Shown in pieces: positions 8,551 through 15,106 of a DNA stretch of 52,536 bases; position 1 is the stretch's first letter; the number at the start of each line of letters is the position of its first letter. The position numbers were made by a program, and so were the translations under genes. The DNA is taken from positions 1 through 52,536 of the forward strand of contig JAJYNW010000005.1 of assembly GCA_021786105.1 (NCBI GenBank), given 5' to 3'. The stretch comes from a bacterium. GTDB taxonomy: Bacteria; Patescibacteriota; Microgenomatia; Daviesbacterales; UBA10151. Under the pieces are notes generated by a model that saw nothing but the letters and a program-made list of their open reading frames with translations, was not told where the DNA came from and searched no databases.

Positions 8551-9459
8551 ATGAAAAGAAAAGTATTTTTTTACCTATTCTTGCTTGTTGTAGCGGTAGC
8601 CCTCTGGATAAATTTCTCTACCCCAAAGAAACAATCCTTACTCTCCCCGGTGGTTCCTAGAAGCATGTTGGCTACCAATCTTTGGTTTCCGGAGATCAAA
8701 GCCGGGAGCAATGAAGATGGCGCTCCCGAAATTACCGCCAAAGCTGCATATTTTGTAGATACGCAATCAGGAAAAGTCTTGTATCAAAAGAACCCCCACG
8801 AAAAATTGCCCATTGCTTCCTTAACCAAAATTATGACGGTGATTGTAACTTTGGAAAATAAAAAATTTGACGATGTGGTTAATATCAGTGACCATGCGGC
8901 CTCGATGGAACCGGATCACATGTTGCTTATTGCTGGAGAAAAATTAACTGTTAAAGAACTTCTTTATGGAATATTTTTAGTTTCAGCCAATGATGCTGCA
9001 GAAGCCTTGGCGGAAACTTCCACTTCGGGAAGGGATGATTTCATTTCCCAAATGAATGCCACCGCCAAAAGATTAGGGATGAATGATACCTTATTTATTA
9101 ACCCCTCCGGGCTTGAAGAAGATAACCGTGATCAACACTCAACCGCCTATGATGTAGCTTTAATGAGCAGGTATGCTATAAAACACTTTCCCGGGGTAGT
9201 GGATATTTCTAAAACCTACCACATAGTTTTACCTAAAACTTCGACCCATCAGGATTATGAAATGTATTCAGGTATTAACCTTTTAACAACTTACTCCGGG
9301 GTAGTGGGGTTTAAGACCGGCTATACCCCCGAAGCAGGTTTGACTCTGGTAACTTTGGCTAGGGTTGGCGGCCATGAGGTTTTGGGGGTTATCCTGGGTT
9401 CTGAAAACCGCCGGGAAGAAGCCCGGAAGTTACTGGATTACTCCTTTTCTCATCTCTGA
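8551..9459 (+). CDS. dacA: D-alanyl-D-alanine carboxypeptidase (peptidase S11, DacA-like)
   Basis: A 302-residue penicillin-binding-protein-type carboxypeptidase that trims the terminal D-Ala from peptidoglycan pentapeptides. It has an N-terminal signal anchor (KVFFYLFLLVVAVALWI) and the three S11 motifs: SLTK (Ser90-Lys93), SAN (145-147) and KTG (255-257). The C-terminal domain of E. coli PBP5 is absent, so the protein ends with the catalytic domain. The track begins at a TTG at 8494; the ATG at 8551 is chosen because it places the signal segment at the N terminus. Confidence 0.92.
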   Translation: MKRKVFFYLFLLVVAVALWINFSTPKKQSLLSPVVPRSMLATNLWFPEIKAGSNEDGAPEITAKAAYFVDTQSGKVLYQKNPHEKLPIASLTKIMTVIVTLENKKFDDVVNISDHAASMEPDHMLLIAGEKLTVKELLYGIFLVSANDAAEALAETSTSGRDDFISQMNATAKRLGMNDTLFINPSGLEEDNRDQHSTAYDVALMSRYAIKHFPGVVDISKTYHIVLPKTSTHQDYEMYSGINLLTTYSGVVGFKTGYTPEAGLTLVTLARVGGHEVLGVILGSENRREEARKLLDYSFSHL

Positions 9460-9505
9460 TTTGGCCGCGGCCTTCGCGATTCCCGGGCAGATTTAGCTTA
9501 CTTTC

Positions 9506-9640
9506 TTAGAAACCAAACATATCGCCTTTATCACCCTTGTCGCGGTCCATCATGCCTTCGTTCTTGTTTTTCCTTTCACGGTTTTTTCGGCTCGTGCTGT
9601 GACTTTGGTTTCGGTTTTGTTTCTTTGCATCTCTAGGCAT
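9506..9640 (-). CDS. Small, highly basic hydrophilic protein
   Basis: A 44-residue protein rich in Lys, Arg, Asn and Asp (MPRDAKKQNRNQSHSTSRKN...), ending DKGDKGDMFGF. The start at 9640 is supported by a near-perfect Shine-Dalgarno sequence, AAGGAGGTGA, 8 nt upstream of the ATG; the longer track ORF starting at 9727 would run through this site. No family is recognised. The composition suggests a disordered nucleic-acid- or ribosome-associated protein, but that is a guess. Confidence 0.6.
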   Translation of the reverse strand: MPRDAKKQNRNQSHSTSRKNRERKNKNEGMMDRDKGDKGDMFGF

Positions 9641-9729
9641 ATATTTCACCTCCTTTTGAGTGTGAACATAGTAACCGCTAGCCTTAAAAAGGCCACAAAA
9701 ATACGGTAATAATCCCGTCAGAATCACCC

Positions 9730-9770
9730 GTGCAAGGTGACGCCTTTTTCTGCGAGGTGACGCCTTGCGT
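9730..9770. repeat. Tandem copy of a GGTGACGCC palindromic repeat
   Basis: Two 20-bp units in tandem, TGCAAGGTGACGCCTTTTTC and TGCGAGGTGACGCCTTGCGT. The first 16 bases (9730-9745) and the last 16 (9755-9770) are each identical to parts of the single copy at 20930-20950. The complete unit folds as GCAAGG-TGACG-CCTTGC. Confidence 0.65.
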
Positions 9771-9811
9771 GAAGGACAGGGTAAAACTTCAAGATATGAT
9801 ATAGTGGAAAT

Positions 9812-10087
9812 ATGCTTGGATTTAATAAGAAGAGGTTCCTGCTTACCTTGGTGTTGAGTTTAGTTATTTGGTTTGGAAGCGGACTAATACAGTTACTCAC
9901 AGGATTTAAGGATTACTTTAATATCTTTAATTCTTGTACTATAACTGGATACCCTATCGCAATGTGTATATCTAGTAACGACAAAGAAAGAATATTGCTC
10001 ATTTCTTTATTAAATATCATCATCTGGTTTTGGTTGACTCACTTTTTTTCGGGATTATTTTTTAATCGTCCTTCTTTCAAAAAATGA
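9812..10087 (+). CDS. Small membrane protein, function unknown
   Basis: A 91-residue protein with two hydrophobic helices (LLTLVLSLVIWFGSGLI and LLISLLNIIIWFWLTHFFSG) separated by a short loop with two cysteines (SCTITGYPIAMC), and a basic C terminus. Small proteins of this layout are common in CPR genomes, but I recognise no domain. AT-rich sequence (GATATGATATAGTGG) just before the ATG could contain a -10 box. The last 49 bp overlap the end of the convergent lipase gene. Confidence 0.65.
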   Translation: MLGFNKKRFLLTLVLSLVIWFGSGLIQLLTGFKDYFNIFNSCTITGYPIAMCISSNDKERILLISLLNIIIWFWLTHFFSGLFFNRPSFKK

Positions 10088-13023
10088 AATAGGATACTAG
10101 CCCCTAAGGATGTAGCTATAAGTAAAAGTGGCGGTAAAGTTAGAAACCAGGGTAGAGAGAACGACGAAGCTTTTTGATAGTTTTTATTATTCGGAGAAAA
10201 TGGGGCAATTGAAGGAAATTCCTTAGCTGCTGTGGTTTGTAATCCTAATACTTGGTCAATCTCGGAAGCATCTTTAGGTGCTATTATTGCGGAGATTGTT
10301 GCCAATGAGGTTAGTGTTAGGGGTATTTGAGAGGTTATATCAGAATCATTGCTTGTATTATTGGAGGATGAGGATGCTACTGGAGTGGGTGTGGAAGTTG
10401 GGGTTGTTGTTGGGGTGGGGGTAGGAGAAACGATAGTGATAGTTATGGTTTGGGGATATTCCTGGTTCCCCAATAAATCACTGGAGAAAAATTGGATAGT
10501 GGTTGTCCCGGCAGCAGTAATATGAATAGGCTCGGTGTATGTTTGAACAGTTTGGCCGTTATCGAGACTATATTGTGTTGCGGAAACTCCTGAACCGCTA
10601 TCTGAAGAAGTAAGTGTAATAGTGACTTCGCCTGTATAAATATTAGAACTAGATTCTGTTCCGGAAATAGAATATGTAGTGGCAGGAGGAGTTAAGTCAG
10701 TTGCCGATGAACCGGATACTTCGCTAGTAGGAGGAATAGTTTCTGAACCATTGTTCAAAGGCAGGGATGTGTCAGAAGAAGGATCTAATGCCAAATCGAC
10801 AGTAGAGGTATTGTTTACGGGAACATTTTGATAGGTGGTTGTTTTGGTGATTTGATCACTTCTATAAGTGCGTTTTTTAATGTTAGTAGAAGTGCTTCTT
10901 GATGATTTAACTTTTACGGTAACTGCTCGGGAACTCTTTTTAATGAAAAAGTGTTTGCTGGTTCCTAATGTGTCGAAAAAAGTCCCTGGAATATTTGTTT
11001 CGACGTTGCCATTTGAGTCCATCCCTGTATGATTTCCATCGCTATCGTAAATATCTAAATCTGCATCCTGGTCAACTGAGATCTGCTCTCCCTCCAAAAC
11101 AATTTTCTCATCTTTGACTTCTATTGGGATGGAATCTCCTTCGGATAGTATAGCAGCTACAGTTTGCATAGCTGGCCCTGTTTTGGATACAAGATCCGAG
11201 TGATTTTGTTCCACATAGTAGAGTCTAGAGTTTCCTGAGTAATCAAGAATATCGCTTTTAAGTGAGGCACTATATGTAGGGACTGTACCATCACCGTTAA
11301 TATAAATTTCTTCATATTTTGGAAAAGTTTGTATTGGCCAATTTATCCACCAGCTTTCACGGATTTGGCCGATTGTCGGTTGGCTTGTACCAACAATTAA
11401 GTAAATGTTAATGCCATGATTTTGATTTAACATAGAGTCAAGAGAATTATGGAATTGATCAGCAATATTGATCAGGGATGAATTGTGCAAATTTTCTAAC
11501 AATGTTTTAGTTTGTGAATATGATAGATCTCCAATCGTGCCATTATTATCGATATCACGGCTATCGCTGAAAGGATATGGATAATTAATGTCCGAGTTAT
11601 TGTAAAAATTAAAGTACATAGAGGAAGGCAGTAGTTCATATAACCCCGTCATATTTTGAGCGTTATCTTTAGTTTCGCTTGGTGGAATACCTAAATGAAA
11701 TAAATGGTAATCATAGCCAAGCCAAGATCCGTATTGTAAAGTTCTTAATGCATCAACTGATCCTAAGTGGGGAACGCCCAACTCAATTAATTTATTAATC
11801 TTACTAGCTCTTCCCGAATCAGAAATATAATTTCTGGCAACTAGCCCACCCATGGAATGAGCAACGATGTTGGCTTTAGGCATTCCTGATTTTGTCTTGG
11901 CCTCTTCAACCAGGTTATCCAAATCTGAGGTTGTAGTCCTAACATCCTTTCTCCAGTCATAAGGAAAAACAAAAAAATTTGTTCCCTTTGTATACCCATT
12001 TTCCTGAAAGAATGAATCAATATCCGCATAGCCAAAAGATGTCAGATCACCTGTCAAAGACAAAGGTGCTTCAGATGTTTGCCCATCAGATTGTAATCTT
12101 AAAACATCAAAATAATCATCAGTTCCAGGCATCGCTGCCTCAGCTTCATTAACCCAAACTTTTTCATTGTTTGTATATGCGTGAGAAAAAATTCCTCCGT
12201 GTCCGTCATCTTTTGACCAGATAATATCTTGGGAGGCTTTAAATTCGGATCCGCCTATGCCTGGAATAAAAATTACCGGAAATCTGGTGGATGGTGTTGG
12301 GGTAGGTGTTGGTTCTGGGGTAGTATTAGATAGGACAAAATAGAGATCATCTTGAGACGTGGTCCAGACATTACAGCCTGAGGAAGGGGTGGGGTTGGTG
12401 TCTCCCCAGATATAGCTGGAGACATTACAAGTACCTGAATTATGGGAATAATCCCAGGGGTTACCGTTGGCATACCTTAAACCTCCGCCAGTAAATTTAT
12501 CCGTACCGCCATTTCTTCCTGGCCCATAGGCTGAAGCTGCAAATTTGATATTTTTCCCGCCGTATTGAGGCATGTTGGCGTTGCTGATTCTGATGATATA
12601 TCTGTGGCCGGAGATGAAATTATAGTTGTTGCAGGAGAAATCAATAATTACATCCTCATATCCGCTGGGAACATTCGAGGTTGAGAAACTAAGACCTCTG
12701 AGGCGGTCACTTGAACTGGCTCCGGAGGGAACACATCCAGTAATATAGGAGCTGCCGTTATCCTTATCATAGATTCTAGTGTTTTGGGCAGTGTAATCAA
12801 ACTGATTTGAGTTGCTGGCGGCGGTACTGACGCGAAAAGTAAAGGATGAAACTGTTCCGGATAGACTATTTCCTAGCTCTTGGATGACTTGCCAGTCACT
12901 AAGTTCATCGGAATAAACTTGGTTTTGGGAAGCAATATTTAAAGACATTACTTTTTGAGGACTTAAAAAGATACTCAAAAATAAAACCAATCCTAAAACT
13001 GTTACATAGGGTAGAAGTTTCAC
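10039..13023 (-). CDS. Large anchored surface lipase/acyltransferase (LCAT-like alpha/beta hydrolase)
   Basis: A 994-residue multidomain surface protein. Layout: signal peptide (1-27); a beta-rich domain (about 30-235); a Pro/Thr linker (TTPEPTPTPTPS); an alpha/beta hydrolase (about 245-620) with oxyanion motif FIPGIGGSEF and a putative triad of Ser390 in AHSMGG, Asp578 in GDGTVP and His608 in QNHSD; an Ig-like module of the OmpL47 kind (about 780-875, TTYSISGTESSSN...); a second Pro/Thr linker; and a C-terminal membrane helix (LPWFLTLPPLLLIATSLG) followed by a basic tail. The hydrolase resembles lecithin:cholesterol acyltransferase and phospholipase relatives, so a lipid or ester substrate outside the cell is likely. 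The start is GTG, with TATAAG about 10 nt upstream as a possible -10. Confidence 0.85.
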   Translation of the reverse strand: MKLLPYVTVLGLVLFLSIFLSPQKVMSLNIASQNQVYSDELSDWQVIQELGNSLSGTVSSFTFRVSTAASNSNQFDYTAQNTRIYDKDNGSSYITGCVPSGASSSDRLRGLSFSTSNVPSGYEDVIIDFSCNNYNFISGHRYIIRISNANMPQYGGKNIKFAASAYGPGRNGGTDKFTGGGLRYANGNPWDYSHNSGTCNVSSYIWGDTNPTPSSGCNVWTTSQDDLYFVLSNTTPEPTPTPTPSTRFPVIFIPGIGGSEFKASQDIIWSKDDGHGGIFSHAYTNNEKVWVNEAEAAMPGTDDYFDVLRLQSDGQTSEAPLSLTGDLTSFGYADIDSFFQENGYTKGTNFFVFPYDWRKDVRTTTSDLDNLVEEAKTKSGMPKANIVAHSMGGLVARNYISDSGRASKINKLIELGVPHLGSVDALRTLQYGSWLGYDYHLFHLGIPPSETKDNAQNMTGLYELLPSSMYFNFYNNSDINYPYPFSDSRDIDNNGTIGDLSYSQTKTLLENLHNSSLINIADQFHNSLDSMLNQNHGINIYLIVGTSQPTIGQIRESWWINWPIQTFPKYEEIYINGDGTVPTYSASLKSDILDYSGNSRLYYVEQNHSDLVSKTGPAMQTVAAILSEGDSIPIEVKDEKIVLEGEQISVDQDADLDIYDSDGNHTGMDSNGNVETNIPGTFFDTLGTSKHFFIKKSSRAVTVKVKSSRSTSTNIKKRTYRSDQITKTTTYQNVPVNNTSTVDLALDPSSDTSLPLNNGSETIPPTSEVSGSSATDLTPPATTYSISGTESSSNIYTGEVTITLTSSDSGSGVSATQYSLDNGQTVQTYTEPIHITAAGTTTIQFFSSDLLGNQEYPQTITITIVSPTPTPTTTPTSTPTPVASSSSNNTSNDSDITSQIPLTLTSLATISAIIAPKDASEIDQVLGLQTTAAKEFPSIAPFSPNNKNYQKASSFSLPWFLTLPPLLLIATSLGASILFHFLKEGRLKNNPEKK

Positions 13024-13082
13024 AGCAAGTTAGACTTATAAATTCTATTTTCTTATCTTGTTATGGTGTTTGCAATGATGGC

Positions 13083-13250
13083 TTAGAGGTTGTTGCCGAG
13101 TTTGTATCCAAGGTAGATCCCGATGATGGATCCGATTCCGCTGGTAATAATGGAGATAGATGAAAGCATAGAGGCTCCAAAGAGGGTGGGGATATAACCT
13201 CCAATGACAGACCCGATAGTCATCCCTAAAAAGATAAATGTTTTAGTCAT
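13083..13250 (-). CDS. Small glycine-rich two-helix membrane protein (not in the ORF track)
   Basis: An ATG at 13250 opens a 55-codon frame ending TAA at 13083-13085. The product starts MTKTFIFLGMTIGSVIGG, continues IPTLFGASMLSSISIITSGI and ends GYKLGNNL. It has two hydrophobic helices with GxxxG-type spacing, like the glycine-zipper mini-proteins often found in CPR genomes. It lies just upstream of, and in the same direction as, the lipase gene. The frame is clean and the hydrophobic pattern consistent, but no family is recognised. Confidence 0.55.
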   Translation of the reverse strand: MTKTFIFLGMTIGSVIGGYIPTLFGASMLSSISIITSGIGSIIGIYLGYKLGNNL

Positions 13251-13274
13251 TAAAATAATTGTAACAGACTAAGG

Positions 13275-13670
13275 TTATTCAGGATTCTTGTCTATTCCTG
13301 TTTTTCTCCAATAGAATGCCCAACCTATATATTCAACGTCCCGTCTTGGCCTTCCTAAATGCTCACTTAATTCACTGACTACTGCGAGTACTTCTTCTGT
13401 ATTTGCGCCTGCTGCTCTTAAAAAATAAGCGCCATCCCCCGGAAATAAACTTTCCCAGGTAATTCTGATGGGCATGTCTTTGCTTCCCAAAGTCACCACC
13501 TGATCCTCATCTGATTTTCCATTTTCAAACACGATATCGTCGATCTCAGTGTCCTCGATTTTTCTAAGGCCTCTGATTCTTTCAAGAAGGGATAAGCCAG
13601 AAGATGGAGTTGTAGTTTGAGGTGTGGTTACTGCGGTTTCTACCCGGTCTCTTTCCTGGACACTTGCCAT
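13275..13670 (-). CDS. Hypothetical soluble protein
   Basis: A 131-residue protein with a Thr/Ser/Pro-rich N terminus (VETAVTTPQTTTPSSG) and an acidic globular C-terminal part (TEIDDIVFENGKSDEDQ... and YIGWAFYWRKTGIDKNPE). No signal peptide or membrane helix is seen, and no family is recognised. The ATG at 13670 is preferred over the track start at 13706, whose extra residues (MFPNCVCYPPFN) are low quality. No Shine-Dalgarno precedes either start on this strand. Confidence 0.5.
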   Translation of the reverse strand: MASVQERDRVETAVTTPQTTTPSSGLSLLERIRGLRKIEDTEIDDIVFENGKSDEDQVVTLGSKDMPIRITWESLFPGDGAYFLRAAGANTEEVLAVVSELSEHLGRPRRDVEYIGWAFYWRKTGIDKNPE

Positions 13671-13747
13671 ATTAAAAGGAGGATAGCAAACGCAATTTGG
13701 AAACACAAGAGGTACCTTGCCAAGTAATTTTCAGAGTGGTATAAAGC

Positions 13748-13783
13748 AATCGTCATTGATTTTGCAAAATTAAGGAGACGATT
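13748..13783. repeat. Inverted repeat AATCGTC/GACGATT with an internal palindrome
   Basis: Perfect 7-bp arms, AATCGTC (13748-13754) and GACGATT (13777-13783), enclose the perfect 12-bp palindrome ATTTTGCAAAAT. It lies upstream of the cyclophilin gene and next to a second inverted repeat. Confidence 0.6.
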
Positions 13784-13790
13784 ACTGTGT

Positions 13791-13831
13791 AACTATCGTG
13801 CACCCTGATTGCAAAATTGTGCACAATAGTT
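13791..13831. promoter_or_regulatory. 13-bp inverted repeat over the cyclophilin promoter (possible operator)
   Basis: Arms AACTATCGTGCAC (13791-13803) and GTGCACAATAGTT (13819-13831) match at 12 of 13 positions. The right arm lies within the spacer of a TTGCAA (13809-13814) - N16 - TATAAA (13831-13836) promoter, and the -10 ends only 9 nt before the ATG at 13846. The position suits an operator or an RNA hairpin. Confidence 0.5.
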
Positions 13832-13845
13832 ATAAACTTCGGAGC

Positions 13846-14553
13846 ATGGGGCAGAAGCATGTAATCGCACTTTTTATTATTCTTGCCCTTTTCGGTATTG
13901 GAACCACCGGTTTTGCTGCTTTAAAAGACAAGTTTAGTTCTGTGGCCGAACCTGTTTCTCCAACGCCTACTCCCGATAATCTTATGTTTAACAATAACCA
14001 ATCACAGCAAACAGGAAATGAAGAGAATATCCAAAATAATCCTGCTGCACAACCTAAAAAGCAAGTTAAGCAATATCCCGCATTTCCCGGGCCGCTTCCT
14101 GAAAATGAGATAACAAACAAAAAAGCAGTCATTCAAACTGATAAAGGTAATATTGAATTTGAAATTTATCCTGAGGCCACCAAAGCTGCCTCCAACTTTA
14201 TCTTTCTGGCCAAAGACGGTTTTTATGATGGGTTAACTTTTCACCGGGTTGTGCCGGGATTTGTAATCCAGGGCGGGGATCCTTTAGGAAACGGTACCGG
14301 GGGACCGGGCTATAAATTTGAAGATGAACCGGTTACTAAAAAATACGATAAAGGGATAGTGGCAATGGCCAATGCCGGGCCGAATACTAACGGTTCCCAA
14401 TTCTTTATTATGCTTGCTGATAACCCGACTCTCCCCCCCAAATACACAATTTTCGGGAAGGTTCTCTCTGGTCAGGATGTGGTGGACCAGATCGCTGTTG
14501 GGGATGTGATGCGGAAGGTTACAATTACTGACTTTGTTACAGCCGGACCATAA
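13846..14553 (+). CDS. Secreted cyclophilin-type peptidyl-prolyl cis-trans isomerase
   Basis: A 235-residue protein with an N-terminal signal anchor (HVIALFIILALFGIGTTGFAAL), a disordered Asn/Gln/Pro-rich spacer (about residues 40-85), and a cyclophilin domain containing AASNFIFLAKDGFYDGLTFHRVVPGFVIQGGDP and NGSQFFIML. The Arg in FHRV and the GSQFFI segment are the classical active-site markers. It should help fold exported proteins outside the membrane. The track uses a GTG at 13798; the ATG at 13846 puts the signal at the N terminus and matches the promoter found there. Confidence 0.9.
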   Translation: MGQKHVIALFIILALFGIGTTGFAALKDKFSSVAEPVSPTPTPDNLMFNNNQSQQTGNEENIQNNPAAQPKKQVKQYPAFPGPLPENEITNKKAVIQTDKGNIEFEIYPEATKAASNFIFLAKDGFYDGLTFHRVVPGFVIQGGDPLGNGTGGPGYKFEDEPVTKKYDKGIVAMANAGPNTNGSQFFIMLADNPTLPPKYTIFGKVLSGQDVVDQIAVGDVMRKVTITDFVTAGP

Positions 14554-14555
14554 TT

Positions 14556-14571
14556 ACCCAACATATTGTGT
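14556..14571 (+). promoter_or_regulatory. NrdR box 1
   Basis: ACCCAACATATTGTGT matches the palindromic NrdR box (ACACwATATATwGTGT) at 14 of 16 positions. It is upstream of nrdR-nrdJ and directly precedes a TTGACA (14573-14578), so binding would block transcription when deoxynucleotides are plentiful. Confidence 0.6.
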
Positions 14572-14632
14572 ATTGACAGAGATACAATACCATATGCTAA
14601 GTTATATATATTGGTAAGGTTAAAAAGGAGTT

Positions 14633-14648
14633 CCCCAACAGGTTGTGT
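14633..14648 (+). promoter_or_regulatory. Second NrdR-like box
   Basis: CCCCAACAGGTTGTGT shares 13 of 16 bases with box 1, mainly in the outer CCCAACA and TTGTGT parts. It ends 8 nt before the nrdR ATG. The two boxes are 77 bp apart start to start, more than the three-turn spacing usual in other bacteria, so this one is less certain. The AGGTTG stretch could alternatively be a weak ribosome binding site. Confidence 0.4.
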
Positions 14649-14656
14649 AGTAAGAG

Positions 14657-15103
14657 ATGAAATGCCCGTTTTGTGAAAGCTCTATTAGTCGGGTAGTTGA
14701 TAAAAGGGCTGTTGATAGCTTGGGGGAGATTCGCCGCCGTAGACAGTGTTTAAAATGTTCGGGGCGGTTTACAACTTATGAGAGGTTGGCGAATTTGGAA
14801 CTGCTGGTTGTTAAAAAGGACGGGCACAAAGAAGCGTTTAACCGGGAGAAATTAAAGTCAGGGATTGTTAAAGCTTTAGAAAAAAGGCCGGGGATAGAGA
14901 AAGCAGATAATTTGGTAGGCAAGATTGAGAAAAGGTTCCGCCGAAAAGGAAGGAAAGAAGTGACTTCCAAAGCGATTGGACAGATGGTTTTGACGGAGTT
15001 AAAGAAACTGGATACTGTGGCATATTTGCGGTTTGCCAGTGTTTACCGGAGATTTGACGATCCGGAAGATTTTACCAAAGAGCTCAGCTCTTTAAGCAAT
15101 TAA
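14657..15103 (+). CDS. nrdR: Transcriptional repressor NrdR
   Basis: A 148-residue regulator with an N-terminal zinc ribbon (Cys3, Cys6, Cys31, Cys34; RRRRQCLKCSGRFTTYER) and an ATP-cone domain (about residues 49-138, VVKKDGHKEAFNREKLKSGI). NrdR senses ATP and dATP and represses ribonucleotide reductase genes. The length is normal. It is encoded 3 nt before nrdJ, and NrdR-box-like sites sit in front of it, so it most likely controls its own operon. Confidence 0.96.
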   Translation: MKCPFCESSISRVVDKRAVDSLGEIRRRRQCLKCSGRFTTYERLANLELLVVKKDGHKEAFNREKLKSGIVKALEKRPGIEKADNLVGKIEKRFRRKGRKEVTSKAIGQMVLTELKKLDTVAYLRFASVYRRFDDPEDFTKELSSLSN

Positions 15104-15106
15104 AAA

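Noticed and set aside
9459-9505. GGCCGCGGCC palindrome after the carboxypeptidase gene as terminator
   Set aside because: A short self-complementary sequence without a following T-tract; not convincing.
13671-13690. AAAAGGAGG on the plus strand, a good Shine-Dalgarno
   Set aside because: No start codon with an open frame follows at a useful distance; taken as chance within the upstream region of the minus-strand gene.
14560-14660. Cobalamin riboswitch in front of nrdR-nrdJ
   Set aside because: The region is too short and contains no B12-box-like sequence; NrdR-box-like palindromes explain it better.
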